From an uncultured Eubacteriales bacterium (lineage in GTDB: Bacteria; Bacillota; Clostridia; Oscillospirales; CAG-272): a stretch of 5,242 bases of DNA. The stretch is from assembly GCA_934462885.1 (NCBI GenBank), contig CAKSJC010000135.1:1-5242 (forward strand), given 5' to 3'. Each line of letters begins with the position of its first letter. Position 1 is the stretch's first letter. The notes below the pieces were generated by a model that saw only the letters and a program-made list of their open reading frames with translations, was not told where the DNA came from and did not search any database. This document shows, piece after piece, positions 5,141 through 5,242 of this stretch. The position numbers were made by a program, and so were the translations under genes.

Positions 5141-5242
5141 TCAAACCTCCTTACGGATGTGTATCTCAGCATCAACGTCTGTCTGAGAACCAAAGATAAC
5201 ATAGTTTTCTTTACCGTCAAGACGTTTTTCAATATATCGCAG
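5141..5242 (-). CDS. Amino acid ABC transporter permease, C-terminal end (partial)
   Basis: Only the last 33 codons and a TGA stop are present; the rest lies beyond the right edge. The visible tail begins LRYIEKRLDGKENYVIFGSQ and ends in HIRKEV. The RYIEKRL stretch resembles the cytosolic tail after the last membrane helix in polar amino acid (His/Glu/Gln/Arg type) permeases, which often carry an E-R/K-R-L motif there. The frame stays open to the window edge, and the stop lies 3 nt before the start of the ATPase gene, whose ribosome binding site sits inside these last codons. The family call therefore leans heavily on the adjacent ATPase gene. Such permeases form the membrane channel through which an amino acid delivered by an extracellular binding protein enters the cell. 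The substrate cannot be read from this fragment. Confidence 0.72.
   Translation of the reverse strand: MRYIEKRLDGKENYVIFGSQTDVDAEIHIRKEV
5146..5152 (-). promoter_or_regulatory. Strong Shine-Dalgarno of the ABC ATPase gene
   Basis: On the minus strand this reads AAGGAGG, 8 nt before the ATG at 5137. It lies within the final codons of the permease gene, so the two genes are almost certainly co-transcribed and translationally linked. It fixes the ATPase start. Confidence 0.85.

Overview
The window carries most of a spoIIIA sporulation operon, all on the minus strand. It points to an endospore-forming Firmicute, most likely a member of Clostridia. The reasons are the gene order spoIIIAA-AB-AC-AD-AE-AF-AG, the moderately AT-rich composition, tight ATGA-type overlaps, AGGAGG-like ribosome binding sites and the clostridial-looking SPPGVGKTT P-loop of SpoIIIAA. 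A species cannot be named from the sequence alone.

Layout, read in the direction of transcription (from high to low coordinates): (1) 5242-5141 holds the C-terminal end of a polar amino acid ABC permease, and 5137-4397 its complete ATP-binding subunit, 3 nt apart. (2) 4396-4037 is a 360-nt intergenic region. It holds a rho-independent terminator (4322-4366), a near-perfect 16-bp palindrome (4298-4313), an unusually long and layered hairpin with a T tract (4194-4275), and a sigma-E-like promoter (4067-4096) just ahead of spoIIIAA. (3) 4036-1 holds spoIIIAA, AB, AC, AD, AE, AF and the first 118 codons of spoIIIAG, which runs off the window. spoIIIAH would be expected beyond the edge.

In studied spore formers, the SpoIIIA proteins are made in the mother cell under sigma-E. 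They build a secretion-like channel in the outer forespore membrane, which joins a forespore partner (SpoIIQ or an equivalent) and keeps the engulfed forespore active for late transcription. SpoIIIAA is the cytosolic motor ATPase, AB is a GspF-like platform component, AC, AD and AE are integral membrane proteins, and AF and AG (with AH) are membrane-anchored proteins, AG forming rings. The ABC genes upstream belong to a separate nutrient-uptake operon, insulated by the terminators.

This is a mostly known system. The parts worth a second look are an AT-rich 113-bp insertion flanked by 11-bp direct repeats between spoIIIAB and spoIIIAC, the roughly 80-nt layered hairpin before the operon, and a SpoIIIAA that is very cysteine-rich with altered ATPase motifs. 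I found no tRNA, rRNA, CRISPR array or transposase gene.
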